Of a stretch of 64,000 nucleotides of DNA, positions 43,048 through 52,589 are shown piece by piece. How positions within the stretch are numbered: position 1 is the stretch's first letter; each line of letters begins with the position of its first letter. The stretch lies in NCBI GenBank assembly GCA_002478115.1, contig DLMH01000054.1, positions 1 through 64,000 on the forward strand, given 5' to 3'. A program made the position numbers and the translations under genes. The notes beneath the pieces are model-generated. The model saw nothing but the letters and a program-made list of their open reading frames with translations, made no database searches and was not told where the DNA came from. This stretch comes from Candidatus Acidiferrum typicum. GTDB lineage: Bacteria > Acidobacteriota > Terriglobia > Acidiferrales > UBA7541.

Positions 43048-43164
43048 AAACCGTGCCCTCCCAACAAGCGCTTGAAAGACAGGTTCTGGCGAAGGGCAGT
43101 GCGCAGGGGAAGAGGAAGAGCGGCGGTGAGGTATAATCAGAACTTGGGGAAGTTGTAGCTGAAC

Positions 43165-44211
43165 ATGGCGAAAATCAGAAAAAAGGGGAAAGCGCCGGCG
43201 AAGACGCGCATGCGGAAGCGTTTGCGCTTTGCGAAGACGCGCCTGCACGAACTGTGGATGATTACGAAGGCACTGACGGATACCAAGCACCCGATCCTGG
43301 TGCACATCATCCCGATGCGGCGGTGCAACCTGGATTGCACGTACTGCAATGAGTACGACGACGTGTCCAAGCCCGTGCCGCTGCAGGAGATGAAAGAGCG
43401 GCTGGATATCCTGGCGGACATGGGCACGACGATCATCACCATCAGCGGTGGCGAACCCCTGATGCATCCGGATCTGGACGAAATCATCCGGCACACCCGC
43501 AAGCGCGGGATGATGGCGGGGCTGATCACGAACGGATTTTTCCTGAACAAGGAGCGGATCGAGCGGCTGAACGACGCCGGGCTGGAACACCTGCAGATCA
43601 GCATTGATAATGCAGTGCCGGATGAGGTGTCCAAGAAGAGCCTGAAAACGCTGGATGGACGGCTGGAGATGCTCTCGGAGTTTGCCGTGTTTCGGGTGAA
43701 CATCAATTCCGTGCTGGGCGGGGGCGTGAAGAACCCGGAGGATGCGCTGACGATCGCGCACCGCGCGGTGGAGTTGGGTTTCACAAGCACGGTGGGGATC
43801 ATTCACGACCACGACGGGCAATTGAAGCCGCTGGGGAAGCGGGAACAAGAGATTTTTGAAGAGATCATGGAGCTGGGGAAACGCTCGTTTTCGCGATTCA
43901 ACGAGTTTCAACACAACGTGGCCCGGGGGAAAGAGCACGATTGGAAATGCCGGGCGGGCTCGCGCTACCTGTACATCTGCGAGAACGGGCTGGTGCACTG
44001 GTGTTCCCAGCAGCGAGGGTATCCGGGAATCCCGCTGCGAGAATATACGGACGAGCGGCGGCATCGGGAGTACTACACGCATAAGGGATGCGCACCGAGG
44101 TGCACAGTGAGCTGTGTGCAACAGGTCGGGATCCTGGATAATTGGCGGGGACCGCAGACGCTACAACCGGAACCGGCGAGCCGCGCGGACCTCGTACAGA
44201 TTGCGAAATAA
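43165..44211 (+). CDS. Radical SAM protein with Cys-rich C-terminus
   Basis: The 348-residue protein has a basic N-terminal 40 residues. The radical SAM core carries the 4Fe-4S motif CNLDCTYC (C54, C58, C61). ISGGEP follows (SAM contact) and then LITNGFFL and LQISIDN, the usual barrel strands. Six downstream cysteines (C262, C272, C280, C309, C313, C317) recall SPASM or twitch auxiliary-cluster domains. It generates a 5'-deoxyadenosyl radical; the substrate is unknown. It resembles enzymes that modify peptides or cofactors. An ABC exporter operon starts 142 bases downstream. I saw no small precursor-peptide gene between them. Confidence 0.82.
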   Translation: MAKIRKKGKAPAKTRMRKRLRFAKTRLHELWMITKALTDTKHPILVHIIPMRRCNLDCTYCNEYDDVSKPVPLQEMKERLDILADMGTTIITISGGEPLMHPDLDEIIRHTRKRGMMAGLITNGFFLNKERIERLNDAGLEHLQISIDNAVPDEVSKKSLKTLDGRLEMLSEFAVFRVNINSVLGGGVKNPEDALTIAHRAVELGFTSTVGIIHDHDGQLKPLGKREQEIFEEIMELGKRSFSRFNEFQHNVARGKEHDWKCRAGSRYLYICENGLVHWCSQQRGYPGIPLREYTDERRHREYYTHKGCAPRCTVSCVQQVGILDNWRGPQTLQPEPASRADLVQIAK

Positions 44212-44353
44212 GGATTTCCCGGGAAGGTGCAGGGCGCACAGACGGAATAAAAGCGCAAACGAGGAACGGAAGAGAAGTACGGACGTTGCAATCCTTGCAC
44301 ACCAGGATGCGCTCGCCGTTGACGAATGGCGCGGGGTCTAAAAAGATATAGGC

Positions 44354-45307
44354 ATGTCCACTCCAGCAATTGAGATAGAACATCTCTCGAAGGTATACCC
44401 TTACGGATTTTTGAACCTGAAAAAGAAAAGATCATTAGAAGACCTGAGCATGCGGGTCGATACCGGCGAAGTGTTTGGTTTCCTGGGGCCAAACGGGGCC
44501 GGAAAATCGACGACCATCAAGCTGCTGATGCGCTTGATTTTCCCGGACGGGGGAAGCGCGCGAATCCTGGGAAAATCGATCGACGATGTGTCCATGCACC
44601 AGGAGACCGGCTACCTGCCGGAGCAGCCCTATTTCTACGATTACCTGACCGCAGCGGAAGTGCTGAATTACTTCGCGCGATTTCACGGGTTGACCGCAAC
44701 GGACCGCCATACGCGAGTGGAAAACATGCTGAAGAAGGTCGGGCTGGAAACCGCGGGAAAAATTCAGTTGCGGAAGTACTCAAAGGGCATGCTGCAGCGC
44801 GTGGGTTTAGCCCAAGCCATCCTGCACGACCCGCAGGTGGTGATTCTGGACGAGCCGATGTCGGGGCTGGACCCGCTGGGACGGAGGGAAGTGCGGGACA
44901 TCATCCTCGAATTGAAGAAAGAAGGGCGGGCGGTGCTCTTCTCCACGCACATTCTCTCCGACGCGGAGATGCTGTGTGACCGGGTGGGCGTGATTGTAGG
45001 CGGGAAACTGCGCGGCGTGGGCACGCCGGGAGAAATGGTAGGAATCAAAACGCAGGGAATGGAAATTCTGTTCGAGGTGGCGGAGGGGAAGAACCTGCCG
45101 CTGCTGGCCAAGGCAACACGGACAGGCGAGCGTTACCGTGTGCAAATGCCGGAAGAAGAGTTGTACGGGGCGGTTGACCAATTGCGAGGGGCTGGCGCGC
45201 GGATTCATTCGGTGACGCAGATCAAGCCGACGCTGGAAGAGTTCTTCATGAACCTTGTCGAAGCGGACCGGGCGCAGGCCAATGCAGTTGAGGTGAGTGG
45301 AAAATGA
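44354..45307 (+). CDS. ABC transporter ATP-binding protein (ABC-2 type exporter)
   Basis: The 317-residue ATPase has Walker A LGPNGAGKST (about 44-53), signature YSKGMLQRVGLAQAI (about 137-151), Walker B VVILDEPMSGLDP, and H-loop STHILSDAE. The C-terminal extension (about 230-317) is typical of ABC-2 ATPases. It pairs with the next gene, whose start overlaps its stop by 4 bases (ATGA). Exporters of this type move antibiotics, glycans or proteins. It is the first gene of a three-gene operon. Confidence 0.9.
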   Translation: MSTPAIEIEHLSKVYPYGFLNLKKKRSLEDLSMRVDTGEVFGFLGPNGAGKSTTIKLLMRLIFPDGGSARILGKSIDDVSMHQETGYLPEQPYFYDYLTAAEVLNYFARFHGLTATDRHTRVENMLKKVGLETAGKIQLRKYSKGMLQRVGLAQAILHDPQVVILDEPMSGLDPLGRREVRDIILELKKEGRAVLFSTHILSDAEMLCDRVGVIVGGKLRGVGTPGEMVGIKTQGMEILFEVAEGKNLPLLAKATRTGERYRVQMPEEELYGAVDQLRGAGARIHSVTQIKPTLEEFFMNLVEADRAQANAVEVSGK

Positions 45308-46080
45308 AGAACGTATGGACAGTGGCCGCGAATACATTCCGGGAAGCGGTGCGGGACCGCGTCCTCTACAATCTGGTGTTCTTTGCGCTGCTGATGATGG
45401 GCGCGGCGATCCTGGTGGGCCAGATTTCCATCGGGATTGAAGAAAGCGTAATCGTCAGCCTGGGATTGACGGCGATCTCCGTGATCGGGTTGTTCATTGC
45501 GGTGTTTATCGGCGTGGGGCTGGTGTCCAAGGAGATGGACAAGCGCACGCTGTATGCGTTGCTGGCGAAGCCGGTGGAGCGGTGGGAATTCCTGCTGGGG
45601 AAGTTCTGCGGGCTGGTGATGACGCTGACGGTGAATACGGCGGCGATGGCCGTGGGATTGTACCTGGCGCTATGGACGGTGAAACACACGCTGGAAAAGA
45701 GCGACGCCTGGATACTGGTGGCCGTGTATTTGATTCTGCTGAAGCTGGCGCTGATTGTGGCGCTGGCGCTGCTGTTTTCCTGCTTCACCACGTCGTTTCT
45801 GGCGATTCTGTTCACGGCGGGAATTTATGTGGCGGGGTTATTTGCGGGAGATCTGCGCGCGATAAAGGCGGTGGATTTGAGCGCCGGGGCAATGAACTTG
45901 ATGAAAGGGGTTTCCTACCTGCTGCCGAATTTTGAGAATTTCAACGTAATGGGAGCGGTGGCGCACGGCCGGGCAGTGCCGGAAGCGCTCGTAGCGCAGG
46001 CGACGCTATACGCGGTGGTTTATGGGGCGGTGGTGCTGGCCGCAGCGGCGGCGATTTTCTCGCGCCGGAACCTGAAATGA
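45304..46080 (+). CDS. ABC-2 type transporter permease
   Basis: The 258-residue protein has six probable membrane helices (LVFFALLMMGAAILVG, LGLTAISVIGLFIAVFIGVGLV, and four more), with SKEMDKRTLYALLAKPVERWEFLLGKF between the second and third, a signature of ABC-2 permeases of the NosY/GldF-like branch. It works with the preceding ATPase. Its start overlaps the ATPase stop by ATGA, and its stop overlaps the TPR gene start by ATGA, so translation is coupled throughout. Substrate unknown. Confidence 0.88.
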   Translation: MKNVWTVAANTFREAVRDRVLYNLVFFALLMMGAAILVGQISIGIEESVIVSLGLTAISVIGLFIAVFIGVGLVSKEMDKRTLYALLAKPVERWEFLLGKFCGLVMTLTVNTAAMAVGLYLALWTVKHTLEKSDAWILVAVYLILLKLALIVALALLFSCFTTSFLAILFTAGIYVAGLFAGDLRAIKAVDLSAGAMNLMKGVSYLLPNFENFNVMGAVAHGRAVPEALVAQATLYAVVYGAVVLAAAAAIFSRRNLK

Positions 46081-46964
46081 AGCGGAGCGGAATCATTAAA
46101 GTGACGTGGGGCGTCCTGCTGGTGTTGGGTTTTGCCGGCGTGTGGCAATTACAGAAGAAGATTGATGCGCAGCGGCAGGCATTGCAGGAGGAGCGCGATG
46201 AGCTGGTGTTGCGCTCGCCAAAACTGATCAAGCGGATGAGCCTGGAATACGCACCACTGATGGGCGCGATGTACTGGACGCGGGCAGTGCAGTACTACGG
46301 AGAGAAGCACCGGCTGCAGCAGATGAATCTGGAGCTGCTGTGGCCGCTACTGGACATCACGACGACGCTGGACCCGAATCTGATCGTGGCGTACCGGTTC
46401 GGCTCGACATTTTTGAGCGATGCGCCGCCACGAGGAGCAGGCGATCCGGACCACGCGGTGGAACTGCTGCGGCGCGGGGTGATTGCCAACCCGGATTACT
46501 GGCGCTTCTACCAGGACATGGGCAACGTCTATTACTTCGACAAGAAGGATTATGCCAGGGCAGCGGCGGCCTTCGCGGAAGGAGCCAAGAACCCGCAGGC
46601 GGCAATCTGGATGAAGGTGATGGCCGCAAAGATCGCTGCCGAAGGCGAGTCTCTGGAGACCTCTTATTTCCTATGGCGAGACGTTTACCAGACGGCCAAG
46701 GAGCCGCAGATCAAGAAGAATGCGGAACTGCACTTGCGGTTGGTCAAGGTGGATTTGGACTTGCGACAGCTAAACCGGCTCGCGGATGAGTATGAGCGGC
46801 GGACCGGACGGCGAGCGACGAAGATGAGCGAATTGGTACAGGCGGGATTATTGTCACAATTGCCTGGCGACCCGGACGGGTATCCGTATGTATTGGGCGA
46901 AGGCGGCAAAGCCGAATTGAATTTGAATAGCCCGATGTTGGAAGAGAAGCTGATGAATAAGTAG
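46077..46964 (+). CDS. Membrane-anchored TPR-like protein of the ABC operon
   Basis: The 295-residue protein has one N-terminal membrane helix (IIKVTWGVLLVLGFAGVW) followed by a coiled stretch and TPR-like helical repeats: LLDITTTLDPNLIVAYRFGSTFLSD, AVELLRRGVIANPDYWRFYQDMGNVYYFDKKDYARAAAAFAEGA. Near the end, LADEYERRTGRRATKMSELVQAGLLSQLPGDPDGYPYVLG resembles the C-terminal linker of pseudopilins. It overlaps the permease gene by ATGA. It is probably an accessory subunit on the outer face of the inner membrane. Confidence 0.75.
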   Translation: MKRSGIIKVTWGVLLVLGFAGVWQLQKKIDAQRQALQEERDELVLRSPKLIKRMSLEYAPLMGAMYWTRAVQYYGEKHRLQQMNLELLWPLLDITTTLDPNLIVAYRFGSTFLSDAPPRGAGDPDHAVELLRRGVIANPDYWRFYQDMGNVYYFDKKDYARAAAAFAEGAKNPQAAIWMKVMAAKIAAEGESLETSYFLWRDVYQTAKEPQIKKNAELHLRLVKVDLDLRQLNRLADEYERRTGRRATKMSELVQAGLLSQLPGDPDGYPYVLGEGGKAELNLNSPMLEEKLMNK

Positions 46965-47253
46965 TGGGGATTGCCGGCCCGCGTCACGATCCGTGAAAAG
47001 GCCGGGCCAAGCGAAGTCAGCACCAACCGAAGAAGCCGCAAAGCCTAATCCGAAGTTGCAGAGGGATTCCTCCGCTCCGGGACGGCCAAAACCGCCGTCC
47101 CTCCGGTCGGAATGACAGAATCTAGGTGGCGGGTGATGAAAGAGAACCCAACTTCGGCGAAGTTGGGGCTTCCCACGACAATTGATTGAAATAACGCGAG
47201 ATGCAGTCACATGCATTTAGTCAACTTGGGAATCGAGGAAGAAGCACGCCTGA
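46965..47253. repeat. Convergent gap with a B-family repeat
   Basis: Positions about 47044-47138 carry a B element: cctaatccgaagttgcag, agggattcctccgctcc, ggacggccaaaaccgccgtcc, cggtcggaatgacag. The ends are less perfectly inverted than at 29925-30081. A short palindrome aacttcggcgaagtt follows at about 47151-47165. Confidence 0.6.
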
Positions 47254-49683
47254 TTATTCCGGAACACAAAGCAGGGTCATGTGAGGATCGATGAGGAGTT
47301 TGCGGGGATCGGTCTGCGTGTAAAAGGAAAAAGGTGTCTCGCCGGCGGTGGCAATTACCGTGCCGAGGAAAACGCCGTGGCCGGAGCCGCTGACAAAAAG
47401 AGGAACAGGCGCAATGAACGAGTGAGGCACGCCCGAGGCCAACAGCTTGCCACTCACTTGAAAGCCCTTGTCGGTGCGGCGCGACGAGAAGCTCACCTTG
47501 TAATGAGGAATGGCGGTCCCCCGGACATATTCGTCGAAGAACCACTCCATCGAGCGGCCGCCTTCCAGATCCATTTTCGGGGTCATGACGGCTTCCACTT
47601 CGCGCTGGAATTGCATTGTGGTGAGGCTTTTCTGGGCGTACTTGGAAACCAGGGACTTCAGCAGAGCCATGAAGCGCGCGTCGGGATTCGGCGTGTTAGG
47701 CTGGCGCAGCATTTCCCGGAGCATTTGCATGATCCAAGCGCCTTTGCCGTAGATCACTTGATCGTACGCGGAAGCCGACCTAGAGGAAGACAGGCGCATG
47801 CCCATGATGAGCGCTCCGGCTTCGGCAGGGGGGCGGTCTTCGTTGGGGGCTTTGGTGAGAAGACCCTTGCGGTAGCGGTCGAGCCAGGCGTGAAGAGTGT
47901 GGTCCGGATTTTTCTGGGAATCGGCAAAAAGAAGCGCGAGATAATTGGCGATGGCTTCGTTGATCCACTGATCGCGATAGCTGGACCAGCCAACGACATT
48001 CCCCCACCACTGGTGAGCGACCTCGTGAAAAGGAACAATTTGCGTGAAGAGTTCCTGACCGGTCGAGTTGAGGCCGGCACGCTGTTGGGTTGCGGGCGGC
48101 AGGAACGAGTAAGTGGAGATGTAGAGAAGTCCCGGCCAGCCCTGCCCGAAGGCGCCGGGAATTTGCGAGACGCCGAGATGACGAAATGGGAAGGGGCCGG
48201 AATACTGTTCGCAGAAATGGATGGAGGAATCGACCTCACGGGCAAGCTGCTTCAGGGCATCCGCGGGACTCGGAGTCAAGGGTTCGGCGGATAGGCGGGC
48301 GTTAGGGAAATCGCCGCCTGGAACTTTAATGGCCGGACCGAGATCCACGGGTGAGCGGGCCAAGCGGGCCTGGATGGCATCTTCGAGCTGTTTGTTCGCG
48401 TAAACATCAATGGAATGGTTTTCCGAGGCCAGGGAGGCCACGGCGTATTCGCCGAGGTTGAAACCGGCCTGGGTGACCGGCTGGTCCGTCTTCCAGTGCG
48501 CGACGCGGAAGTCGCCCTCTTCGTGCTCGTCGGATTTTTCGCCGGTGGCGACCAGGTGAAGGTGCTTGGGCCAGCGCAGGGTCATGTCGTAGAGGGAGAA
48601 TTCGGCGGTGTCACCGTGGTGGGGGAACCAGCTTTCGCGCTCTCCGACGAAGAGGACGGCGTTACCGGCGTTTTCGATAACGTTGCCGCGATAGCGGAAA
48701 TTCAGGGTAAAGAGTTCGCCCGCGGGAAGAGGCTTGGGGAGGAAAACACAGATAGAGTCTTCACCGCGGTAACGCATCTCCTGCGCGGTGAGGCCCTCGT
48801 TCTGGAAAAAGGTGAGAGGCGCGCCGGACTCGAAGGAGATGGATTCGACCTTCAGGGAGCGCGCGAGTTGGATGAAGAGGAGTTGTTCGCCGCCGGTGAC
48901 AGAACGGAAATCGACGGAGGTATTCCCTTCGAGGGAGTTGTCCGTGTGGATGGTGGTGTTGATGTGGTATCGCAGAGTGGTGAAGGGAACCGGTGCAGGA
49001 GAATATCCGGGCGACGAGTAGGAAGCCCAGACGTCGTAATGCACGACATTGTCGACGAAACGGGGTTGCCCGACGATGAAATTTTCCATGCGCATTTCAT
49101 CGGCCAGGACGTCAAACGGGCCGGTGACAACGCCATCAATTCCCGCATGGAAGAAATGCCGGGGCGCGGAGGAAAACTCCTCGAACAGGATTCGCAGGGA
49201 GTGGGAAGAATTGAGGCGCGCGACATTGGGTTCCCAGGCGGCCACAAATGAAGCGTCGGGTGAGGGCTGGAGGCCGGCGCGCTGAAACTGCGCCAGGAGG
49301 TCCTTGGCGGTATCATCGGTGAAGCGCACGTAGGCGGAGAGGAATTGTTGGTCCAGGACGGGCGCCCCCAGGAAACGTGCCATCTGCTGCTTTTCCGCGG
49401 GATCGCGCGGGAGGGCAAGCGCGTGACCCAGACCGGAGAAGACAAAGCCGGTAATACGGCCTTCAAATGGAGCGTAGAAGGCGAAGCGTCCCTGTTGAAA
49501 AGTGAGGACGGCATCGCCATGACGGATTTCGATGTGGTCTGGAGCCGAGACCGTGAAGACGTTTTGTGAATCAAGGGAGAGGGCGTTGAGCGAAGTGAGA
49601 AGTTCGCGGGGCGAGAGATCGGCGGAGTGGCAAGTCGCTGGCCACGAAACGAGAAGAAGCAGGCAGGCGGAAAGGAACCTCAC
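47254..49683 (-). CDS. M1 family (aminopeptidase N-like) secreted metallopeptidase
   Basis: The 809-residue protein has a signal peptide (VRFLSACLLLLVSWPATCHS). The zinc site is HEVAHQWW (His553, Glu554, His557) with the third ligand Glu576 in WINEAIANY, the exact HExxH-x18-E spacing of M1 peptidases. The usual GAMEN exopeptidase motif is absent: the matching part reads GQGWPGLLYIS, so a true aminopeptidase activity is doubtful. I chose the GTG at 49683 because the signal peptide begins there; the frame is open much further upstream but that runs under the divergent gene. It lies 78 bases from a divergent metallopeptidase. Confidence 0.82.
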   Translation of the reverse strand: MRFLSACLLLLVSWPATCHSADLSPRELLTSLNALSLDSQNVFTVSAPDHIEIRHGDAVLTFQQGRFAFYAPFEGRITGFVFSGLGHALALPRDPAEKQQMARFLGAPVLDQQFLSAYVRFTDDTAKDLLAQFQRAGLQPSPDASFVAAWEPNVARLNSSHSLRILFEEFSSAPRHFFHAGIDGVVTGPFDVLADEMRMENFIVGQPRFVDNVVHYDVWASYSSPGYSPAPVPFTTLRYHINTTIHTDNSLEGNTSVDFRSVTGGEQLLFIQLARSLKVESISFESGAPLTFFQNEGLTAQEMRYRGEDSICVFLPKPLPAGELFTLNFRYRGNVIENAGNAVLFVGERESWFPHHGDTAEFSLYDMTLRWPKHLHLVATGEKSDEHEEGDFRVAHWKTDQPVTQAGFNLGEYAVASLASENHSIDVYANKQLEDAIQARLARSPVDLGPAIKVPGGDFPNARLSAEPLTPSPADALKQLAREVDSSIHFCEQYSGPFPFRHLGVSQIPGAFGQGWPGLLYISTYSFLPPATQQRAGLNSTGQELFTQIVPFHEVAHQWWGNVVGWSSYRDQWINEAIANYLALLFADSQKNPDHTLHAWLDRYRKGLLTKAPNEDRPPAEAGALIMGMRLSSSRSASAYDQVIYGKGAWIMQMLREMLRQPNTPNPDARFMALLKSLVSKYAQKSLTTMQFQREVEAVMTPKMDLEGGRSMEWFFDEYVRGTAIPHYKVSFSSRRTDKGFQVSGKLLASGVPHSFIAPVPLFVSGSGHGVFLGTVIATAGETPFSFYTQTDPRKLLIDPHMTLLCVPE

Positions 49684-49761
49684 GGAAAGAGTGTAGTCAT
49701 ATTCGGCATGGAGGAACAAGGCTACGGCGGATGGAGCGTCCCGGCGGCTTAAAATAGAAAG

Positions 49762-51213
49762 ATGCAGCGAAGGTGGAGCACGGCAAAGATCACGTACCTG
49801 CTGGCGGGCATACTGCTGGCGGCGGCAGCGGCACGCGCGGACAAAATCGTCCTGAAAAACGGCCAGAAAATCCTGGCGAACAACGTAGTGGAGGATGGGG
49901 ACAAGGTCCGCTACGAGACCTCCGCGGGGCAATTGACGTTGCCGAAATCCATCGTGGATCACATCGAAAAAGGCGGGTTGCCGCCGGTGACGGAATCGCC
50001 CGCGGCGGCCGCGGCAAATCTGAACATCGCACCACCCGCGATGGAGACTACCGCAAATGCCGCGGAGATAGATCATGGCGCGGTTCACGATGGATCGATT
50101 GACCGGAAGTACATCGCGCAGTTGGAGGAAGAGGCACGCGGAGGCAGCGCGAACGCCAATGAACGCGCGGCGCTGGCGCATCATGCGGCATCTCAGTTTG
50201 CACTTTCGCGTGGGGACCTGGATCAGGCATTGAGCGATGCGCGGGCGGCGGCGTCCTACAGGCCGGAGCAAGCGGTACTGCTCATGAATGTCGCGTATAT
50301 TCAATTACAGCGGAGCGAATTCCGGGAGTCGCTGGAGTATCTCGACCATGCCAGGCGGCTGGCGCCGGGCAATGCCGATGTATACAAGCTGTCCGGCTGG
50401 GCCTATTACGGGATGAACCGTCCGGATCTGGCGGTGCAGGATTGGAAGAAAGCGCAGTCCATTCATGGTGATGCGGAAGTACAGACAGCGCTGGAAAAGG
50501 CGGAGCGCGACATCCGGGAAGAGGAGAATTACCGGGAAAACGAGAGCGCGCACTTTCAACTGCGGTACAACGGTGCGGCGGAACCGGGACTGGCACGAGA
50601 CGTTCTGCACACGCTGGAGGGGCATTACCAGCAGATGGAATCGGCGCTGAACTACACGCCACCGGAGCCCATTGGAGTCGTGCTGTACACGGAACAGGGA
50701 TTTGCGGACATCACGAGAGCGCCGGAGTGGGTGGGTGCGCTGAATGACGGAAGGATCCGCGTGCCGGTGCAGGGCTTGACGGGAGTGACCCCGGAGTTGT
50801 CGCGCGTTCTACGGCATGAATTAACGCACAGCTTCATTCAACAAAAGACCCACGGGCGTGCGCCGACGTGGCTGCAGGAAGGCGTAGCGCAATGGATGGA
50901 AGGAAAACGAAGCGATGAAAGCGCGGCCGTGCTGGTGCAAGTCTACGAACAAGGACATGCAGCGCAACTGGCGAAGCTGGAAGGATCGTGGCTAGGCCTA
51001 TCGGAAGATATGGCGCGGTATTCGTATGCTTGGGCGCTGGCGAACGTGGAATTCATCGTGCAGACAGGCGGGATGGGAGATATCGAAAAGATTCTGGATC
51101 GAATCGCGGCGGGGCGGCCGGCCGAAGAGGCGCTGCACGAGGTGCTGCACAGTGATTACGGGGACTTGATGCAGGGAACGGTGGAGTATTTAAAGAAGAG
51201 CTACGTGCGGTGA
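49762..51213 (+). CDS. Secreted TPR protein with gluzincin peptidase domain
   Basis: The 483-residue protein has a signal peptide (ITYLLAGILLAAAAARA). Residues about 27-70 form a small beta-rich part (DKIVLKNGQKILANNVVEDGDKVRYETSAGQLTLPKSIV). TPR repeats fill about 130-250. The peptidase part has HELTHSF (His352, Glu353, His356) and WLQEGVAQW (Glu373, third ligand), as in the MA-like gluzincins. It would cleave proteins in the periplasm or outside. Divergent from the M1 gene. Its stop lies 38 bases from the convergent M20 gene. Confidence 0.82.
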   Translation: MQRRWSTAKITYLLAGILLAAAAARADKIVLKNGQKILANNVVEDGDKVRYETSAGQLTLPKSIVDHIEKGGLPPVTESPAAAAANLNIAPPAMETTANAAEIDHGAVHDGSIDRKYIAQLEEEARGGSANANERAALAHHAASQFALSRGDLDQALSDARAAASYRPEQAVLLMNVAYIQLQRSEFRESLEYLDHARRLAPGNADVYKLSGWAYYGMNRPDLAVQDWKKAQSIHGDAEVQTALEKAERDIREEENYRENESAHFQLRYNGAAEPGLARDVLHTLEGHYQQMESALNYTPPEPIGVVLYTEQGFADITRAPEWVGALNDGRIRVPVQGLTGVTPELSRVLRHELTHSFIQQKTHGRAPTWLQEGVAQWMEGKRSDESAAVLVQVYEQGHAAQLAKLEGSWLGLSEDMARYSYAWALANVEFIVQTGGMGDIEKILDRIAAGRPAEEALHEVLHSDYGDLMQGTVEYLKKSYVR

Positions 51214-51251
51214 AGCGGCCATTGCGCCCCAAAGCCAACCCGAACGGTGAT

Positions 51252-52409
51252 CTACGAAGAGGACAGGAGAGAGCCAAGCAGGGCGGCACGGACGGGCATG
51301 GTCTTGGTAAGTACGTGCTCATGAGCGGAGTGCGCGCCATCGCCGACGGCGCCGAAGCCATCAAGAGTCGGGATACCGAGCGCCGCCGTGAAGTTCCCGT
51401 CGGAGCTTCCACCGACCGCAGCCTCGCCCAAGGAGAGGCCCAGTTGACTGGCGAGAGAAGCGGCGCGTCCGAAGAGAACAACGCTTTGCTTGCGTTCGAG
51501 CGGCGGGCGATCAAAGCCGCCATGGATTTCGAGCTTGGCGCCGCGATGAATGGGTTTCAATCCATGTAAGCGCTTTTCGAGGGCGCGCATATCGGCCGTA
51601 CGCCAGGCACGCAGATCGAATTTGGCTTTGGCCAGTTCGGGGATGACGTTGACGCCTGATCCGCCCTCGACGATGTCCGCATTTATGGTGACACCACGGC
51701 GGTGGTCATTCCACTTTTCGATGCGGGCGATTTGCGCGGCCAGCTCATGAACGGCGTTAATGCCTTCTTCCGGCGCGAGGCCCGCATGCGAAGAGCGGCC
51801 ATGTACAATGATTTCGGCCTCGCCTACGCCCTTGCGGGAAGTTTTGACGAGGCCGCGCGGACCGAGCGACGGCTCAAGGACAAAAACAGCGTCGCTGCGG
51901 CGAGCTTCCGATTCGATGAGCACGCGGGAGGATTCGCTGCCGATCTCCTCGTCGGAAGTCCACAGGAAGACGATGCGCTTGGAAACCGTGGCTTGCGCTT
52001 CCTGCAAGGCTTCGAGAGCAAAAAGCGCCTGAACAATGCCGGCCTTCATGTCAAAAGTGCCGGGGCCATAGGCTTTGTCCCCCGAGAGGCGATAAGGCAT
52101 TTTGGTGATGGTGCCGGCGGGGTAGACCGTATCGTAGTGACCGAGGACGAGGAGTTGCGCTCTGGGCGGAGCAATGGCGGGAGACCAGACGATGCGAAGA
52201 TGATCGCCGCGATGCTTCTGGCGGAGCACCTGGACGAGCGTGCCGCGCAGCAGCCATTCGTCCGCGAGATAGCCACAACAGCGGTCGGCGTGCTCTTTAT
52301 CCAGGCTGGGAGACTCCAGGAGCGTGAGTTGCCGGAGGACTTCCAACATGTTAGGCAGCCTGGGGCGGAGCAGGGCAAGAAGAGTCTGTGGTAGTGAACG
52401 CGTAGCCAT
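51252..52409 (-). CDS. M20 family metallopeptidase (carboxypeptidase G2-like)
   Basis: The 385-residue enzyme has the metal-site motifs VLGHYDTVYP (His), GPGTFDMKAG (Asp), TSDEEIGS (Glu), FVLEPS (Glu/Asp) and, near the end, AHSAHEHV (His). The insert dimerisation domain is present (VHGRSSHAGLAPEEGINAVHEL). It fits the glutamate carboxypeptidase/G2 group that removes C-terminal glutamate or other residues from small peptides or folate-like compounds. There is no signal peptide, so it is cytosolic. It lies next to two metallopeptidases but on its own transcript. Confidence 0.88.
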   Translation of the reverse strand: MATRSLPQTLLALLRPRLPNMLEVLRQLTLLESPSLDKEHADRCCGYLADEWLLRGTLVQVLRQKHRGDHLRIVWSPAIAPPRAQLLVLGHYDTVYPAGTITKMPYRLSGDKAYGPGTFDMKAGIVQALFALEALQEAQATVSKRIVFLWTSDEEIGSESSRVLIESEARRSDAVFVLEPSLGPRGLVKTSRKGVGEAEIIVHGRSSHAGLAPEEGINAVHELAAQIARIEKWNDHRRGVTINADIVEGGSGVNVIPELAKAKFDLRAWRTADMRALEKRLHGLKPIHRGAKLEIHGGFDRPPLERKQSVVLFGRAASLASQLGLSLGEAAVGGSSDGNFTAALGIPTLDGFGAVGDGAHSAHEHVLTKTMPVRAALLGSLLSSS

Positions 52410-52589
52410 GAAGGAGTCATGGTAACAACCTCGGCAACGCAGGGCAACATCGGAGAGGGGGAGGAAAAGGCAGTTGAGGCGGCATGTAGAAGATTACCTT
52501 TGCTGGCCGTCCAGATTGCTTATAATAATAAGTTTGCAGGGATCAAGGGATGCGCCGCAGAGCAAGGGAGTGGCGGCGCAGGAGCAGGC

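Noticed and set aside
44212..44353. Possible precursor-peptide gene between the radical SAM and ABC genes
   Set aside because: The forward frame there has no leader/core character and no ribosome site; the reverse frame (with VCKDC) overlaps the radical SAM end and is not supported.
49684..50304. Upstream extension of the M1 peptidase frame
   Set aside because: It lies under the divergent TPR-peptidase gene, which has a signal peptide and motif support; the M1 signal peptide begins at 49683.
52419..52589. Longer N-terminus for fabZ
   Set aside because: The added residues do not resemble FabZ; the ATG at 52590 gives the family start.
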